NCBI GenBank assembly: GCA_019113295.1 | Contig: DXHR01000003.1 | Coordinates: forward strand, 1 to 64,000 | Length of the DNA: 64,000 bases | Direction of reading: 5' to 3' | DNA from: Candidatus Salinicoccus stercoripullorum | Lineage (GTDB): Bacteria > Bacillota > Bacilli > Staphylococcales > Salinicoccaceae | Shown here: in pieces, positions 25,478-34,622 of the stretch | Numbering within the stretch: position 1 is the first letter of the stretch | How the letters are laid out: each line of letters begins with the position of its first letter | Made by a program: the position numbers and the translations under genes | The notes under the pieces: model-generated | The model's database searches: none | What the model was told of the DNA's origin: nothing | What the model saw: the letters and a program-made list of their open reading frames with translations, nothing else

Positions 25478-26611
25478 ATGATTGCTGAAGCTAAAAAACA
25501 GATTATCAAAGAAACCGTGCCGGTTCTTGAAGAACACGGAACTGAAATTACGACAGTATTCTACAAAAGGATGTTTGAAGCACACCCTGAACTTCTCGAC
25601 ATCTTCAACAAGACAAACCAGAAAGTCGGAGACCAGCCGAAGGCGCTGGCGATGACAGTGCTTGCTGCGGCAAGGCATATCGAAGACATCGAAACAATCG
25701 TGCCTGCAGTGACGGGCATCGCGCATAAGCACCGCGCACTTGAAGTGAAGCCGGAACACTATCCGATCGTCGGCAAATATCTTCTCGAGGCGATCCAGGA
25801 AGTGCTGGGTGACGCTGCCACACCTGAAATCATCGATGCATGGGGCGAGTACTACGGCAAGATCGCAGATGTATTCATCGGCATTGAAAAAGAGATGTAT
25901 GACACTGCTGCATGGGATGGTTTCAAACCGTTCATCGTCAAAAAGAAAGAACAGATGACACCGGACATCGTCAGATTCACAGTGGATTCCGACGAAGTGG
26001 ACAAAACGTTCACAGCCGGCCAGTACATCACTGTCAAAGTGAATCCGGAAGGCTACGGCAACACAGCCCTCCGCCACTATTCAATCTGCTCCATCGATAA
26101 AGAGGACGGCATCCGGTTCGCCGTCAAACGCGAAGCGATCAAAGGCAGGGAAGGCGTCGTTTCCAACTACATGCACGATGCGATCGAGGAAGGCGATGCA
26201 CTGTTCATGTCAGCTCCTGCCGGTGACTTCAAAGTCGTGGAAGATCATGACAGACTGCTCTTCATCGCAGGCGGCGTCGGCGCCACACCTGTAATGTCGA
26301 TGGCGGAGGATGCCGTGGCCAAAGGTAAGGATGTCAAATACGTCTACAGCTGCATCAACGAAGACCACCAGCCGTTCAAAGACCAGATGGCTGCAATCCA
26401 GGAAAAGGGTGCAGATCTCAAAGTCAAATTCAGCGAAACCGAAGGCTTCCTGAACAAGGAGGACTTCAAGGGTACAGAAGACAGACAGATCTACATCTGC
26501 GGATCCATGGGCTTCATGGGCACAATGATGAAGGAACTCAAAGAAATGGGCATCGATGAAAGCCGCATCCACTTCGAGCCGTTCGGTCCGAAAATGAGCC
26601 TCGGCGCATAA
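25478..26611 (+). CDS. hmp: Flavohemoprotein (nitric oxide dioxygenase)
   Basis: 377 residues, slightly shorter than E. coli Hmp. Globin domain 1-140 with Tyr29 (B10) and proximal His85 in AHKHRAL; FAD domain with RHYSI; NAD domain with AGGVGATPVMSM; terminal HFEPFGP. It oxidises NO to nitrate with O2 and NADPH in the cytosol. Divergent from nsrR, with an NsrR-like box at the start of transcription. AAAGGGG precedes the ATG. Confidence 0.95.
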   Translation: MIAEAKKQIIKETVPVLEEHGTEITTVFYKRMFEAHPELLDIFNKTNQKVGDQPKALAMTVLAAARHIEDIETIVPAVTGIAHKHRALEVKPEHYPIVGKYLLEAIQEVLGDAATPEIIDAWGEYYGKIADVFIGIEKEMYDTAAWDGFKPFIVKKKEQMTPDIVRFTVDSDEVDKTFTAGQYITVKVNPEGYGNTALRHYSICSIDKEDGIRFAVKREAIKGREGVVSNYMHDAIEEGDALFMSAPAGDFKVVEDHDRLLFIAGGVGATPVMSMAEDAVAKGKDVKYVYSCINEDHQPFKDQMAAIQEKGADLKVKFSETEGFLNKEDFKGTEDRQIYICGSMGFMGTMMKELKEMGIDESRIHFEPFGPKMSLGA

Positions 26612-26626
26612 TGGCTGCCCTGTACT

Positions 26627-26664
26627 GAAACGTTCACCGCATGGCGCGGTGGGCGTTTTTTTGT
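26627..26664 (+). terminator. Terminator of hmp
   Basis: AACGTTCACCGC / GCGGTGGGCGTT (two G-T pairs) with a 5-nt loop is followed by TTTTT. Confidence 0.85.
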
Positions 26665-26760
26665 ATCTAAATTCATGAGCCGGGATGAATTTTCATTTCT
26701 AAAGTATTTATATTGTGTTTATATAAGGATGATAGAGTTTTTTACGGAGGTGCATGGGCG

Positions 26761-27447
26761 ATGAATAAAGTGATGGTGGTCGAGGATGATGCGAATATCC
26801 GCAATCTGGTCGTACTCTACCTGGAGAGGAATGGCTTTGATGTGGCCGATTTCGGCGATGCTGACGGCGCCCTCCGGTATCTTGAGGATGAGGAAGTGGA
26901 TATTGCGGTCGTGGATGTGATGATGCCCGGGATGGACGGTTTTGAACTGACGCACATTCTGAGCGGGGATCTTGAGATTCCTGTGATCATGCTGACGGCG
27001 AAGGGACAGCTCGATGACAAGGAGGAGGGGTTCACGGCGGGGGCCGAGGATTATATAGTGAAGCCCTTTGAGCCGAAGGAGCTCCTGTTCCGCATCCGCG
27101 CGGTGCTGAAACGTGTGCATCCTGTGCCTGATACGAAGCTGTCTTTTGCGGGGGTGACGATCGACCGGGAGCATTATGAAGTTGAGGTCATGGGCCGCAC
27201 GCATATGATGCCGGTGAAGGAACTCGAGATGCTCGGCTGCCTGCTTGAACGGCCCGGAAAAGTGGTTACGCGTGAGCATATCGCTGAAAGTGTGTGGGGG
27301 GATCTGGACACGAGTACATATACGATCAATACCCACATGAACCGTCTGCGGCAGAAGCTTGGAAAATTCGGTGCAGAAGTGCGCGTGCTCACGGTGCGTG
27401 GTGTCGGTTACCGGCTGGAGCAGGGCACGGCGGGGGATGATGAGTGA
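26761..27447 (+). CDS. OmpR-family response regulator, HssR-like
   Basis: 228 residues from the ATG at 26761 (GGAGGTG about 9 nt upstream; the in-frame start at 26713 lacks one). Receiver domain with acidic pocket E8-D9-D10, phosphoacceptor D52 (DVMMPGMDGF) and the VKPF lysine; C-terminal winged helix with TINTHMNRLRQKLGKFG and TVRGVGYRLE. Wording around the receiver (VDIAVVDVMMPGMDGFELTH, IPVIMLTA) is close to staphylococcal HssR. Its stop overlaps the kinase start by one base. Confidence 0.85.
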   Translation: MNKVMVVEDDANIRNLVVLYLERNGFDVADFGDADGALRYLEDEEVDIAVVDVMMPGMDGFELTHILSGDLEIPVIMLTAKGQLDDKEEGFTAGAEDYIVKPFEPKELLFRIRAVLKRVHPVPDTKLSFAGVTIDREHYEVEVMGRTHMMPVKELEMLGCLLERPGKVVTREHIAESVWGDLDTSTYTINTHMNRLRQKLGKFGAEVRVLTVRGVGYRLEQGTAGDDE

Positions 27448-28886
27448 TGAATACGCTCTATAAACGTTTCATAGCGGTGCTTTTTGCTGTCGTTGCCGTC
27501 AGCCTGGTCGTTTCACTGCTGGCATCGAATGTTCTCTATGCGTTCTACTCTAAGCCGAAGATGAATGAGCAGATGCTCGTGACGGCCGAAAGCCTGAAGG
27601 ATGCACTGGAACAGGATATTCCGGCCGGTTCCGGTCTTCGTGCAGCCATGGATATGCTCGACGCGCTGGATTACCAGGTGGTGCTGGTGGCCGGTGAGGG
27701 GACAGACGGCTCCGGCGGCGAAGTGACGATGACGGAAGGACCGTTCAGCGGAGGATACGAGGCGCACTTTGCAGGCATCCCGTTTGAACGGACTGCGATG
27801 GAACAGTCGACGCTTGAGTCAGTGCTGTCCGGCGGGGTCTACAGGGGTCAGGATGCTGCTGTGGCGAACTGGTTCATGATGGGGCATTTCATGAATGATG
27901 TGCGCAACACCGTCGGTGTGCCCGTCCTGCTTGACGGCGAACGCCACGCGCTGTTCATCAAGCAGGACAGCAGTCTGATGTTCAGTGAATTCCATATCAT
28001 CCTGCTTGTGTTCTTTGTGACGGCGGTGCTGGTGAGTCTTGTATTCATCATCGTCACGAGCCGCCGTCTGACAGAACCCCTGGGCCGTCTCAGGACGGCG
28101 GCGAATGAAATCCGCCGGGAGAATTTCGACTATGATATCGCACCCGGCAGCTACAGCAGGGATGAGATCGGCCAGCTTGCCGTGAGCCTCGATGCGATGA
28201 AGGGGCAGCTGCAGGAAAACCACCGCATGCGCCAGAAATTCATCAGCGACGTGACGCATGATCTCCAGTCGCCGCTGCTCAATATCCAAGGGTATGCAAA
28301 GCTGCTCGAGGACGGCGGCATGGACGGCGCGGATGCCAGGGAAGCTGCCTCGGTCGTGCATTCGGAGGCGAAGCGGCTGTCGTCGCTTGCGAGGCAGCTG
28401 ATGCTGCTCAACAAGTTCGACCATCAGTCGTATACGGCGAAGTCGGAGTCTGTCCGGCTGGATGAACAGATCCGTGAAGTGATACGGGTGTTCCGCTGGC
28501 GTCTGGATGAATCCGGCATCGATCTGTCCTATGCCCTGGATGAGTCAGTGGTGGTGTCGGACAGGGATCTTTTGTGGAATGTCTGGGACAATCTGGTGTC
28601 GAATGCAGTGAAATACTCGGCCGAGGGAGACGAAATCGTGGTGACGCTGAAAGACGTGGGGGATAATGTCGAAGTCAGTGTCCGGGATACGGGCATGGGC
28701 ATCCCGGCGGAGTCGCTCGGGAATGTATTCGACCGGTTCTACCGGGTGGATGCTGCGCGCTCGAGTGAAGGATCAGGTCTCGGCCTTGCGATCGTACATG
28801 AGACTGTGGAAATGCTCGGCGGCACGATTGAAGTGGACAGTGCGCCGGACGCCGGCACGGAATTCATCGTGAAACTCTGGAAATGA
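27447..28886 (+). CDS. Membrane sensor histidine kinase, HssS-like
   Basis: 479 residues from the ATG at 27447 (TGATG overlap with the regulator). Two spans at about 8-33 and 183-205 enclose an extracellular domain of about 150 residues. Then HAMP, the H-box with His271 in DVTHDLQSPL, and the ATPase motifs WDNLVSNAVKYS, DTGMGIP and GSGLGLAI. The stretch running NTVGV...ALFIKQDSSLMFSEF resembles S. aureus HssS, the heme-stress kinase. No hrtAB heme exporter is next to it. Confidence 0.8.
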   Translation: MNTLYKRFIAVLFAVVAVSLVVSLLASNVLYAFYSKPKMNEQMLVTAESLKDALEQDIPAGSGLRAAMDMLDALDYQVVLVAGEGTDGSGGEVTMTEGPFSGGYEAHFAGIPFERTAMEQSTLESVLSGGVYRGQDAAVANWFMMGHFMNDVRNTVGVPVLLDGERHALFIKQDSSLMFSEFHIILLVFFVTAVLVSLVFIIVTSRRLTEPLGRLRTAANEIRRENFDYDIAPGSYSRDEIGQLAVSLDAMKGQLQENHRMRQKFISDVTHDLQSPLLNIQGYAKLLEDGGMDGADAREAASVVHSEAKRLSSLARQLMLLNKFDHQSYTAKSESVRLDEQIREVIRVFRWRLDESGIDLSYALDESVVVSDRDLLWNVWDNLVSNAVKYSAEGDEIVVTLKDVGDNVEVSVRDTGMGIPAESLGNVFDRFYRVDAARSSEGSGLGLAIVHETVEMLGGTIEVDSAPDAGTEFIVKLWK

Positions 28887-28977
28887 TAGAATTTCAGGGA
28901 ATATCCGGGGGACGACGGTGTGTCTCGGGCGTCATGAATTTTATTAGAATAATGAATAAACGGAGGAATTACGGAAA

Positions 28978-29370
28978 ATGGAAAGAAAATGGGGAATCAA
29001 CCTGATCAGGATTGCGACGGTATTCGGACTGCTCGGTGTGTTCATCGGATCGCAGATGGCAGGGGAGATGGATTACGCGATGCGGCCGGTCCATACGCAC
29101 ATTCTGCTTGTGGGGTGGCTGTCGATGTTTGCATGGGGGATCTTCTACAGCGTGTACACTGTGTCGAAGCCGCTGCTCGTGCATCTGCACTGTGCCTTTG
29201 GTATTGCGGGTGCCCTGCTGCTGACTTCGGGGATGTATTTCTACATGCTCGATCCGTTCGGCTTCAATGAGACGTTCACAATCGTATATTTCATCATTGG
29301 CGGCAGTATTACACTGATTGCGTTTGTGTTGTTCGTTGTAGTGACGTTCTTTGTTGAAAAGAAAAAATGA
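28978..29370 (+). CDS. Small four-span membrane protein with HxH motif (hypothetical)
   Basis: 130 residues, four hydrophobic spans. VHTHILLVGWLSMFAWGIFY and later LVHLHCAFGIAGA contain paired histidines inside or at the edge of spans, in a style seen in heme-copper oxidase subunit I relatives. It could bind heme or copper; that is inference. CGGAGG stands 11 nt upstream of the ATG. It follows the HssRS-like pair by 91 bp and ends with its own terminator. Confidence 0.7.
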   Translation: MERKWGINLIRIATVFGLLGVFIGSQMAGEMDYAMRPVHTHILLVGWLSMFAWGIFYSVYTVSKPLLVHLHCAFGIAGALLLTSGMYFYMLDPFGFNETFTIVYFIIGGSITLIAFVLFVVVTFFVEKKK

Positions 29371-29378
29371 TTGATGAC

Positions 29379-29412
29379 ACCCGCTTTTCATATGAAAAGC
29401 GGGTTTTTTTGT
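29379..29412 (+). terminator. Intrinsic terminator
   Basis: ACCCGCTTTTCA / TGAAAAGCGGGT with a minimal AT loop followed by TTTTTTG. Confidence 0.9.
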
Positions 29413-29466
29413 CCGTCTTCGGGAATAGAGGGATAATAGTCTGAGTTTTAAAGGAGAGTGCGTCAT

Positions 29467-30423
29467 TTGTCTTATATCATTTTGCTGGCAGGATTCGTCC
29501 TGCTCATTAAAGGGGCGGACTATTTTGTGGAAGGTGCCTCGAACATCGCGATCAAGCTCAGTGTATCGCCCCTGCTTGTCGGGCTGACAATCGTTGCTTT
29601 CGGTACGAGTTCGCCCGAGGCGACGGTCAGCATACTGGCTGCCCTGGAAGAGAATGCAGGCATGGTGCTCGGTAATATCGTGGGAAGTAACATCTTCAAC
29701 ATCACGGTCGTGCTCGGGGTGACGGCGATGATCGCTCCGCTCACCGTCAAGAGCGAAACGATCCGGAAGGAGATCCCTTTCTCACTGCTTGCGGCAGTCG
29801 TGCTGCTTGTCCTGATGGCGGATGTGTTCCTGAGCGGAGCGGTGGATAATATCGTGTCACGCGGGGACGGTCTGATCATCCTCCTGTTCTTCAGCGTATT
29901 CCTGTATTATGTCTTTGAAATGGCGATGAAGAACAGAGCGGAAATGGATGAGGGGCGGGGTTCGGATGTCGGTTCCTCCTGGGGGAAGAATATCCTCTGG
30001 ACTGTCGGCGGACTGGCTGCAATCATATTCGGCGGCCGCCTTGTGGTGGACAGCGCCACCGAGATCGCGCTTTCCCTCGGGATGAGCGAGACACTGGTCG
30101 GCCTGACAATCGTGGCCATCGGTACTTCGCTGCCGGAGCTGATCACTTCTGTCACCGCTGCAATCAGGAAACAGGGGGACATCGCGATAGGGAATGCCGT
30201 CGGCAGCTGCATCTTCAATATCTTTTTTGTAGCGGGGAGTGCTGCAACAGTCGCCCCTCTGACATTGGATGCGAAGATCTTCACCGATACATGGGTCATG
30301 ATACTGCTGACGGTCCTGCTGCTCATATTTTCAAGGACCCGCTACAGCATCGGCCGGGTGGAAGGATTCGTACTCGTGATTGCGTACACGATCTACATGG
30401 TCTACATCATCATAAGAAACTGA
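29467..30423 (+). CDS. Calcium/sodium antiporter, CaCA family (YrbG-type)
   Basis: 318 residues, about ten spans. The two inverted alpha-repeats are plain: GTSSPEATVSILAAL...GNIVGSNIFN and GTSLPELITSVTAAI...GNAVGSCIFN, carrying the ion-binding Glu and Ser/Asn residues. It would exchange cytosolic Ca2+ for Na+ or H+. The TTG at 29467 is the likely start because AAGGAGAG ends 8 nt upstream; the GTG at 29458 overlaps that site. Single gene. Confidence 0.88.
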   Translation: MSYIILLAGFVLLIKGADYFVEGASNIAIKLSVSPLLVGLTIVAFGTSSPEATVSILAALEENAGMVLGNIVGSNIFNITVVLGVTAMIAPLTVKSETIRKEIPFSLLAAVVLLVLMADVFLSGAVDNIVSRGDGLIILLFFSVFLYYVFEMAMKNRAEMDEGRGSDVGSSWGKNILWTVGGLAAIIFGGRLVVDSATEIALSLGMSETLVGLTIVAIGTSLPELITSVTAAIRKQGDIAIGNAVGSCIFNIFFVAGSAATVAPLTLDAKIFTDTWVMILLTVLLLIFSRTRYSIGRVEGFVLVIAYTIYMVYIIIRN

Positions 30424-30561
30424 TTGATTTATTGGATGTGAAATCAAGTTGTTTTATTTTCTCGAATTAAATAAACTTTTTGATCGTACAAATAATCAAA
30501 TCGTGCCTTTTTTCGCATATATATAGGAAAAGGGCTTTTTTATTTGAGGAGGGGATCTTTA

Positions 30562-31533
30562 TTGAAGCGGAAGAAGACTTTGGAACATCAGTGGCTGGAA
30601 GTGGGAGGACGCAGACGGGGATTGGACGGCCGGGGTGCCGGCGAATTGAAGCGGCTTCAGCGCGGTTTTGAAGGCGAGGTCGAGATGGACCGGTTCGTCG
30701 AGGCATATGGCGGAAACGGATGGCAGGTCTATCGGGATGTATGGCTGGACTGCGGCGGCATCACACAGATCGATATAATGATCGTCACGGCAGGTGGGAT
30801 ATATGTATGTGATGCGAAGAACTATTCAGGCGATTATGTCTATGCGGATGGGAGGTGGTATGCCGGCGGGCGGCTGCTCAACCGGGATATTTTCGTGCAG
30901 CTGAAGCGCTCGATGGAAAAGGTGAATGATATGTGTACACGGATCGGGCCGGATATCAGGGCAGAGGGAGCGGTCGTGTTCGTGAATGAACACTTTGAGC
31001 TGGAGATGGAATCATCCGTATTTGAGCGGGTGGTGATGCGCAACCGCATCAGGAAATATCTGGTGGAGATAGATACGGCGGCGGTTGCTGGACGGCTGCA
31101 TGTGGACCGGCTGTGCCGGGCGGTTGAGACATACATGATAGAAAATCCATATAAGCCGCCGGTGTGTGATGCAGGGATGTACAGTTTGCTTGCGAAGGGG
31201 GTTAATTGTGTGGGGTGCGGGAGTTATGGAGTCGGGGTGGGATATCGATTTATCCATTGCCAAAATTGCCGTATGAAAGAAGGGAAAGAGAAAGGAATAC
31301 TAAGAATGATTTGTGAATATGGAGTGCTCATGCATCATAAAGATTTGATACTGCACGATATATATGAATTTTTAGGAGGGGAAGTGGAAAAAAGATATTT
31401 AAAAACAATTCTGGGAAAATATTTTAAAGTGCTATCGAGAGGGAAATACGCTAAATATTCTAATCCAAGGCAGATATTTGATTATTCTTTTGGCCATCTA
31501 AGCTTCTTTTATAAAGATGTTGCTGCCAGATAG
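30562..31533 (+). CDS. NERD-domain (nuclease-related) protein with zinc knuckle
   Basis: 323 residues from TTG at 30562, placed 7 nt after GAGGAGGGG. The NERD domain (about 35-150) has the PD-(D/E)XK-like set: E38/E40 in GFEGEVEMDRF, D71 in QIDIMIV, and D84-x-K86 in CDAKNYSG. Cys pairs 216/219 and 233/236 form a probable zinc ribbon. The last ~90 residues are encoded by sequence much richer in A/T than the first 700 bases, suggesting a composite gene. Function unknown; some relatives lie in defence or mobile contexts. Followed directly by the hairpin array. Confidence 0.8.
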   Translation: MKRKKTLEHQWLEVGGRRRGLDGRGAGELKRLQRGFEGEVEMDRFVEAYGGNGWQVYRDVWLDCGGITQIDIMIVTAGGIYVCDAKNYSGDYVYADGRWYAGGRLLNRDIFVQLKRSMEKVNDMCTRIGPDIRAEGAVVFVNEHFELEMESSVFERVVMRNRIRKYLVEIDTAAVAGRLHVDRLCRAVETYMIENPYKPPVCDAGMYSLLAKGVNCVGCGSYGVGVGYRFIHCQNCRMKEGKEKGILRMICEYGVLMHHKDLILHDIYEFLGGEVEKRYLKTILGKYFKVLSRGKYAKYSNPRQIFDYSFGHLSFFYKDVAAR

Positions 31534-31541
31534 AATTTCCC

Positions 31542-31783
31542 TAATGTACGTCTCATTCGGGACGAAGCGTATGTTAAAGGGTTAATGTACGTCTCATGCG
31601 GGACGAGGCGTATGTTAAAGAGTTAATGTACGTCTCATGCGGGGCGAGGCGTATGTTAAAGGGTTAATGTACGTCTCATGCGGGACGAGGCGTATGTTAA
31701 AGGGTTAATGTACGTCTCATGCGGGACGAGGCGTATGTTAAAGGGCTAATGTACGTCTCATCCGGGACGAGGCGTACGTTAAA
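31542..31783. repeat. Six tandem 41-bp palindromic repeats
   Basis: The motif TAATGTACGTCTCAT recurs at 31542, 31583, 31624, 31665, 31706 and 31747, an exact 41-bp period. In each unit TTAATGTACGTCTC can pair over 14 positions with GAGGCGTATGTTAA in RNA, using three G-U pairs, around a 9-nt loop (ATGCGGGAC). Unit 1 has a mismatch in the stem; unit 6 has changes that keep it paired. The array starts 8 bp after the NERD stop and ends before the folD terminator. Confidence 0.95.
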
Positions 31784-31804
31784 ATATTTGGGATAAGAAA
31801 CAAT

Positions 31805-31831
31805 AAAACCACACCCAGCAAAAGGGTGTGG
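31805..31831 (-). terminator. Terminator of folD
   Basis: CCACACCC / GGGTGTGG around a 7-nt loop is followed on the minus strand by TTTTATTG. Confidence 0.8.
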
Positions 31832-31849
31832 CTGACTGCTTCTATAAAA

Positions 31850-32701
31850 TCATTCTACTCCATTGTGCCATTTGGCGGCGAGTAATGTGTTGTTCAGGAC
31901 CATGGTGATTGTGAGCGGGCCGACGCCGCCGGGCACTGGTGTGATCCAGCCGGCTTTTTCTTTGGCGGCGTCGAAGTCTACGTCACCGACGAGTTTGTCG
32001 CCGGCCATTGTGTTGCCGACATCGATCACAATCGCACCGTCTTTGATATGTTCGGCTTTGACGAGTCCCGGGGAGCCGACGGCACTGACGATGACGTCGA
32101 ATCTACTCAGTTTTTCGGCCATGTTACGCGTACGGGAGTGCATCAGCGTGACGGTTGCATTCTGGTCGGTCAACAGTTTTGCGACGGGCTGGCCGACGAT
32201 GTGTGAGCGTCCGATGACGGCAACATCCTTGCCTTCAAGCGGCCCTGTATGCTTGAGGAGTTCCATGATGCCGAGCGGTGTACAGGGGATGAATGTGCGC
32301 TGGCCTGTATACATGCGGCCGATATTGACCGGGCTGAAGCCGTCGACATCTTTGTGGGGTGCAATGGATTCGAGCACCTTTTCTTCACTGATCTGATCCG
32401 GCAGGGGGACCTGCACGAGGATTCCGCTGACATTGTCGTCGTTGTTCAGCCGGTCGAGTTCTTCCAGGACCTCGTCTTCGGTCGCATCTTCACCCAGATG
32501 GACGATGTCGGACGTCATGCCTATCTTTTCGGCCGCCTTGTTCTTTGACCGTACATAACTGAGAGAGGCTCCATCGCTGCCGGCGATGATGACTGTGAGA
32601 TTCGGTGTTATACCGTTTTCTTTCAGTTTTTCAACTTCTTCTGCGAGTCCGGCGCGGTAATCTTTGGCGATTTCGCGTCCGTTCAACAAATTTGCTGTCA
32701 T
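31850..32701 (-). CDS. folD: Bifunctional methylenetetrahydrofolate dehydrogenase / methenyltetrahydrofolate cyclohydrolase
   Basis: 283 residues from the ATG ending at 32701 (GGAG 7 nt upstream; an ATG at 32707 is too close to it). Catalytic Y49 and K53 lie in [31 protein letters not shown] and the NADP site [16 protein letters not shown] are all present. It supplies 10-formyl-THF, used by PurN and PurH of the divergent pur operon, and shares its upstream region. Confidence 0.96.
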   Translation of the reverse strand: MTANLLNGREIAKDYRAGLAEEVEKLKENGITPNLTVIIAGSDGASLSYVRSKNKAAEKIGMTSDIVHLGEDATEDEVLEELDRLNNDDNVSGILVQVPLPDQISEEKVLESIAPHKDVDGFSPVNIGRMYTGQRTFIPCTPLGIMELLKHTGPLEGKDVAVIGRSHIVGQPVAKLLTDQNATVTLMHSRTRNMAEKLSRFDVIVSAVGSPGLVKAEHIKDGAIVIDVGNTMAGDKLVGDVDFDAAKEKAGWITPVPGGVGPLTITMVLNNTLLAAKWHNGVE

Positions 32702-33028
32702 TTTCATTCTCCTATCTAATTAGTCTGGCTCTCTCCATTATCCATAACCTGCCTGAAAATTTCCACAGTGAATACTGATCGGTGCCCGGGTCATACTAAT
32801 GTAAGCTGAACCCGTATTACACTTATGAAGACGAAATACACTAAAATAGGTGAAAACCATAAAAAATACGAACGTATATAGTATGTGTACGAATATAACG
32901 TTCGTAAACACATACAATCTAATCAATATTTTTTTAATCGTTCGTTTTTAAGTTGAATAAAGTCCCCGCTATTGTTAAACTGAGCATGAGTTGAAAACAA
33001 ACATATTTCAAAGCGAGGTTATACTATT
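32702..33028. promoter_or_regulatory. Divergent folD-pur control region with PurR-box-like motifs
   Basis: ACGAACG at 32868-32874, and on the opposite strand GTTCG at 32900-32904 and 32940-32944, match the CGAAC core of PurR boxes. A promoter follows: -35 TTGAAT (32953-32958), 17 bp, -10 TAAACT (32976-32981). The leader before purE is only about 40 nt, so there is no room for a purine riboswitch. Spacing of the boxes differs from the B. subtilis pair, so the exact operators are uncertain. Confidence 0.6.
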
Positions 33029-33511
33029 ATGACTGTTGGAGTAATCATGGGCAGCTCTTCGGACTGGCCTACGATGAAGCATGCATGCGATATGCTGGAT
33101 CATTTCGGTGTGGACTACGAGAAAAAAGTGGTGAGCGCACACCGCACCCCCGGGATGATGGTGGACTATGCGAGAAATGCCAAAAAGAACGGCATCGATG
33201 TGATCATCGCCGGCGCCGGTGGTGCGGCACACCTGCCGGGGATGGTTGCATCACTTACAAACGTCCCGGTGATCGGCATACCGATCGAGTCCAAAGCGCT
33301 GCAGGGTATGGATTCTTTATTATCCATCGTGCAGATGCCGGGCGGGATTCCAGTCGCCACGACAGCGATCGGGAAGGCGGGCAGCAAAAATGCGGGGATT
33401 CTGGCCGCACGCATGCTGGCAGTGAACTCGCCGGAGCTTTACGGGAAGCTGGATGACTATCAGAAATCACTCGAAGATAAAGTGGGGGAGATGCAGGATG
33501 ACCTCGATTAA
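33029..33511 (+). CDS. purE: 5-(carboxyamino)imidazole ribonucleotide mutase
   Basis: 160 residues. [14 protein letters not shown] and [11 protein letters not shown] are the class I PurE substrate loops, with [11 protein letters not shown] further on. Converts N5-CAIR, made by PurK, to CAIR. First gene of the IMP operon. GAGGTT precedes the ATG. Confidence 0.97.
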   Translation: MTVGVIMGSSSDWPTMKHACDMLDHFGVDYEKKVVSAHRTPGMMVDYARNAKKNGIDVIIAGAGGAAHLPGMVASLTNVPVIGIPIESKALQGMDSLLSIVQMPGGIPVATTAIGKAGSKNAGILAARMLAVNSPELYGKLDDYQKSLEDKVGEMQDDLD

Positions 33512-34622
33512 ACTGGCACCCGGGGCGACCATCGGTATCATCGGCGGCGGACAGCTCGGGAAGATGATGGCACAGTCGGCGCTCAGGATGGGCTACAAAG
33601 TGGCGGTGCTCGACCCGTCGGAGGATGCACCGGCAAGTGCGACGAGCCATACATTCATCAATGCGGAATTCGGTGATCTTGAAGCATTGAAATCACTGTG
33701 CGAAATGTCCGATGTCGTCACTTATGAGTTTGAAAACATAGACGCACAAATCCTGCACACGCTGGTCGACGACTACCATGTGCCGCAGGGGGCAAAGACG
33801 GTGCTGACACTGCAGAACCGTGAGACGGAAAAGGAGGCGATCAGTGCGTCCGGTGCGAGAATCGTCCCTTATGAAAAAGTGGCGTCAGAAGATGATGTGC
33901 GCATATTCATGGAAACGCACGGCTCGCCTGTCATTGTCAAGACGGCGACCGGCGGGTATGACGGCAAAGGTCAGTATCTGCTGGAAAGGGATGCGGATAT
34001 CGATGCAGCCGGCATCCCTTTTGGTGAAACGGCGTTTGTGGCCGAAAAATACATCGCGCTTGAGCGGGAAGTGTCCCTGACCATCGCAAGGAGTGTGGGC
34101 GGTCAGGTTATCCATTTCCCGCTTCAGGAAAATCTCCACAAGGACCAGGTCCTCTACCGCACGATCGTCCCTTCAAGAGTGGACTACACGGAAGAGGCGC
34201 AGAAGGAAGCGGCGAAGATCATGGACGCACTGCACTTTGTCGGGGCATTCACCATCGAGTTCTTCATCGACAGGGACGACACACTCTATGTAAATGAGAT
34301 TGCACCGCGCCCCCACAATTCCGGGCACTATTCGATCGAGGCATGCAATATCAGCCAGTTCGATGCGCATATCCTTTCGATACTGGATCACCCGATGCCG
34401 GAAGTGCATCTCTATCAGAATGCGGTCATGATGAATCTGCTGGGCGAGGATCTGGACCGGCTGGACAATGAATTGTTTACGCATCCGGAATGGCATGTGC
34501 ATATATACGGCAAATCGGTGCGCAAGCCGGCCCGCAAGATGGGGCATGTCACTGTGCTCACCGGCAATCTCGACAACACACTGGATGCGCTCAGCCGCGA
34601 TTTCACAAAGGAGACTAAGTGA
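33498..34622 (+). CDS. purK: 5-(carboxyamino)imidazole ribonucleotide synthase
   Basis: 374 residues from the ATG at 33498, which overlaps purE by 14 nt; the in-frame start at 33453 lies deep inside purE. ATP-grasp enzyme: [28 protein letters not shown] and [16 protein letters not shown]. Makes N5-CAIR from AIR, bicarbonate and ATP. Confidence 0.97.
   Translation: MTSIKLAPGATIGIIGGGQLGKMMAQSALRMGYKVAVLDPSEDAPASATSHTFINAEFGDLEALKSLCEMSDVVTYEFENIDAQILHTLVDDYHVPQGAKTVLTLQNRETEKEAISASGARIVPYEKVASEDDVRIFMETHGSPVIVKTATGGYDGKGQYLLERDADIDAAGIPFGETAFVAEKYIALEREVSLTIARSVGGQVIHFPLQENLHKDQVLYRTIVPSRVDYTEEAQKEAAKIMDALHFVGAFTIEFFIDRDDTLYVNEIAPRPHNSGHYSIEACNISQFDAHILSILDHPMPEVHLYQNAVMMNLLGEDLDRLDNELFTHPEWHVHIYGKSVRKPARKMGHVTVLTGNLDNTLDALSRDFTKETK

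Noticed and set aside
31542-31783. Could the 41-bp repeats be a CRISPR array?
   Set aside because: The units are contiguous and differ only by point changes; there are no unique spacers, and no cas genes nearby.
33453-33497. Upstream start for purK
   Set aside because: It would put 15 residues in front of the conserved N-terminus, deep inside purE; the ATG at 33498 fits the family.
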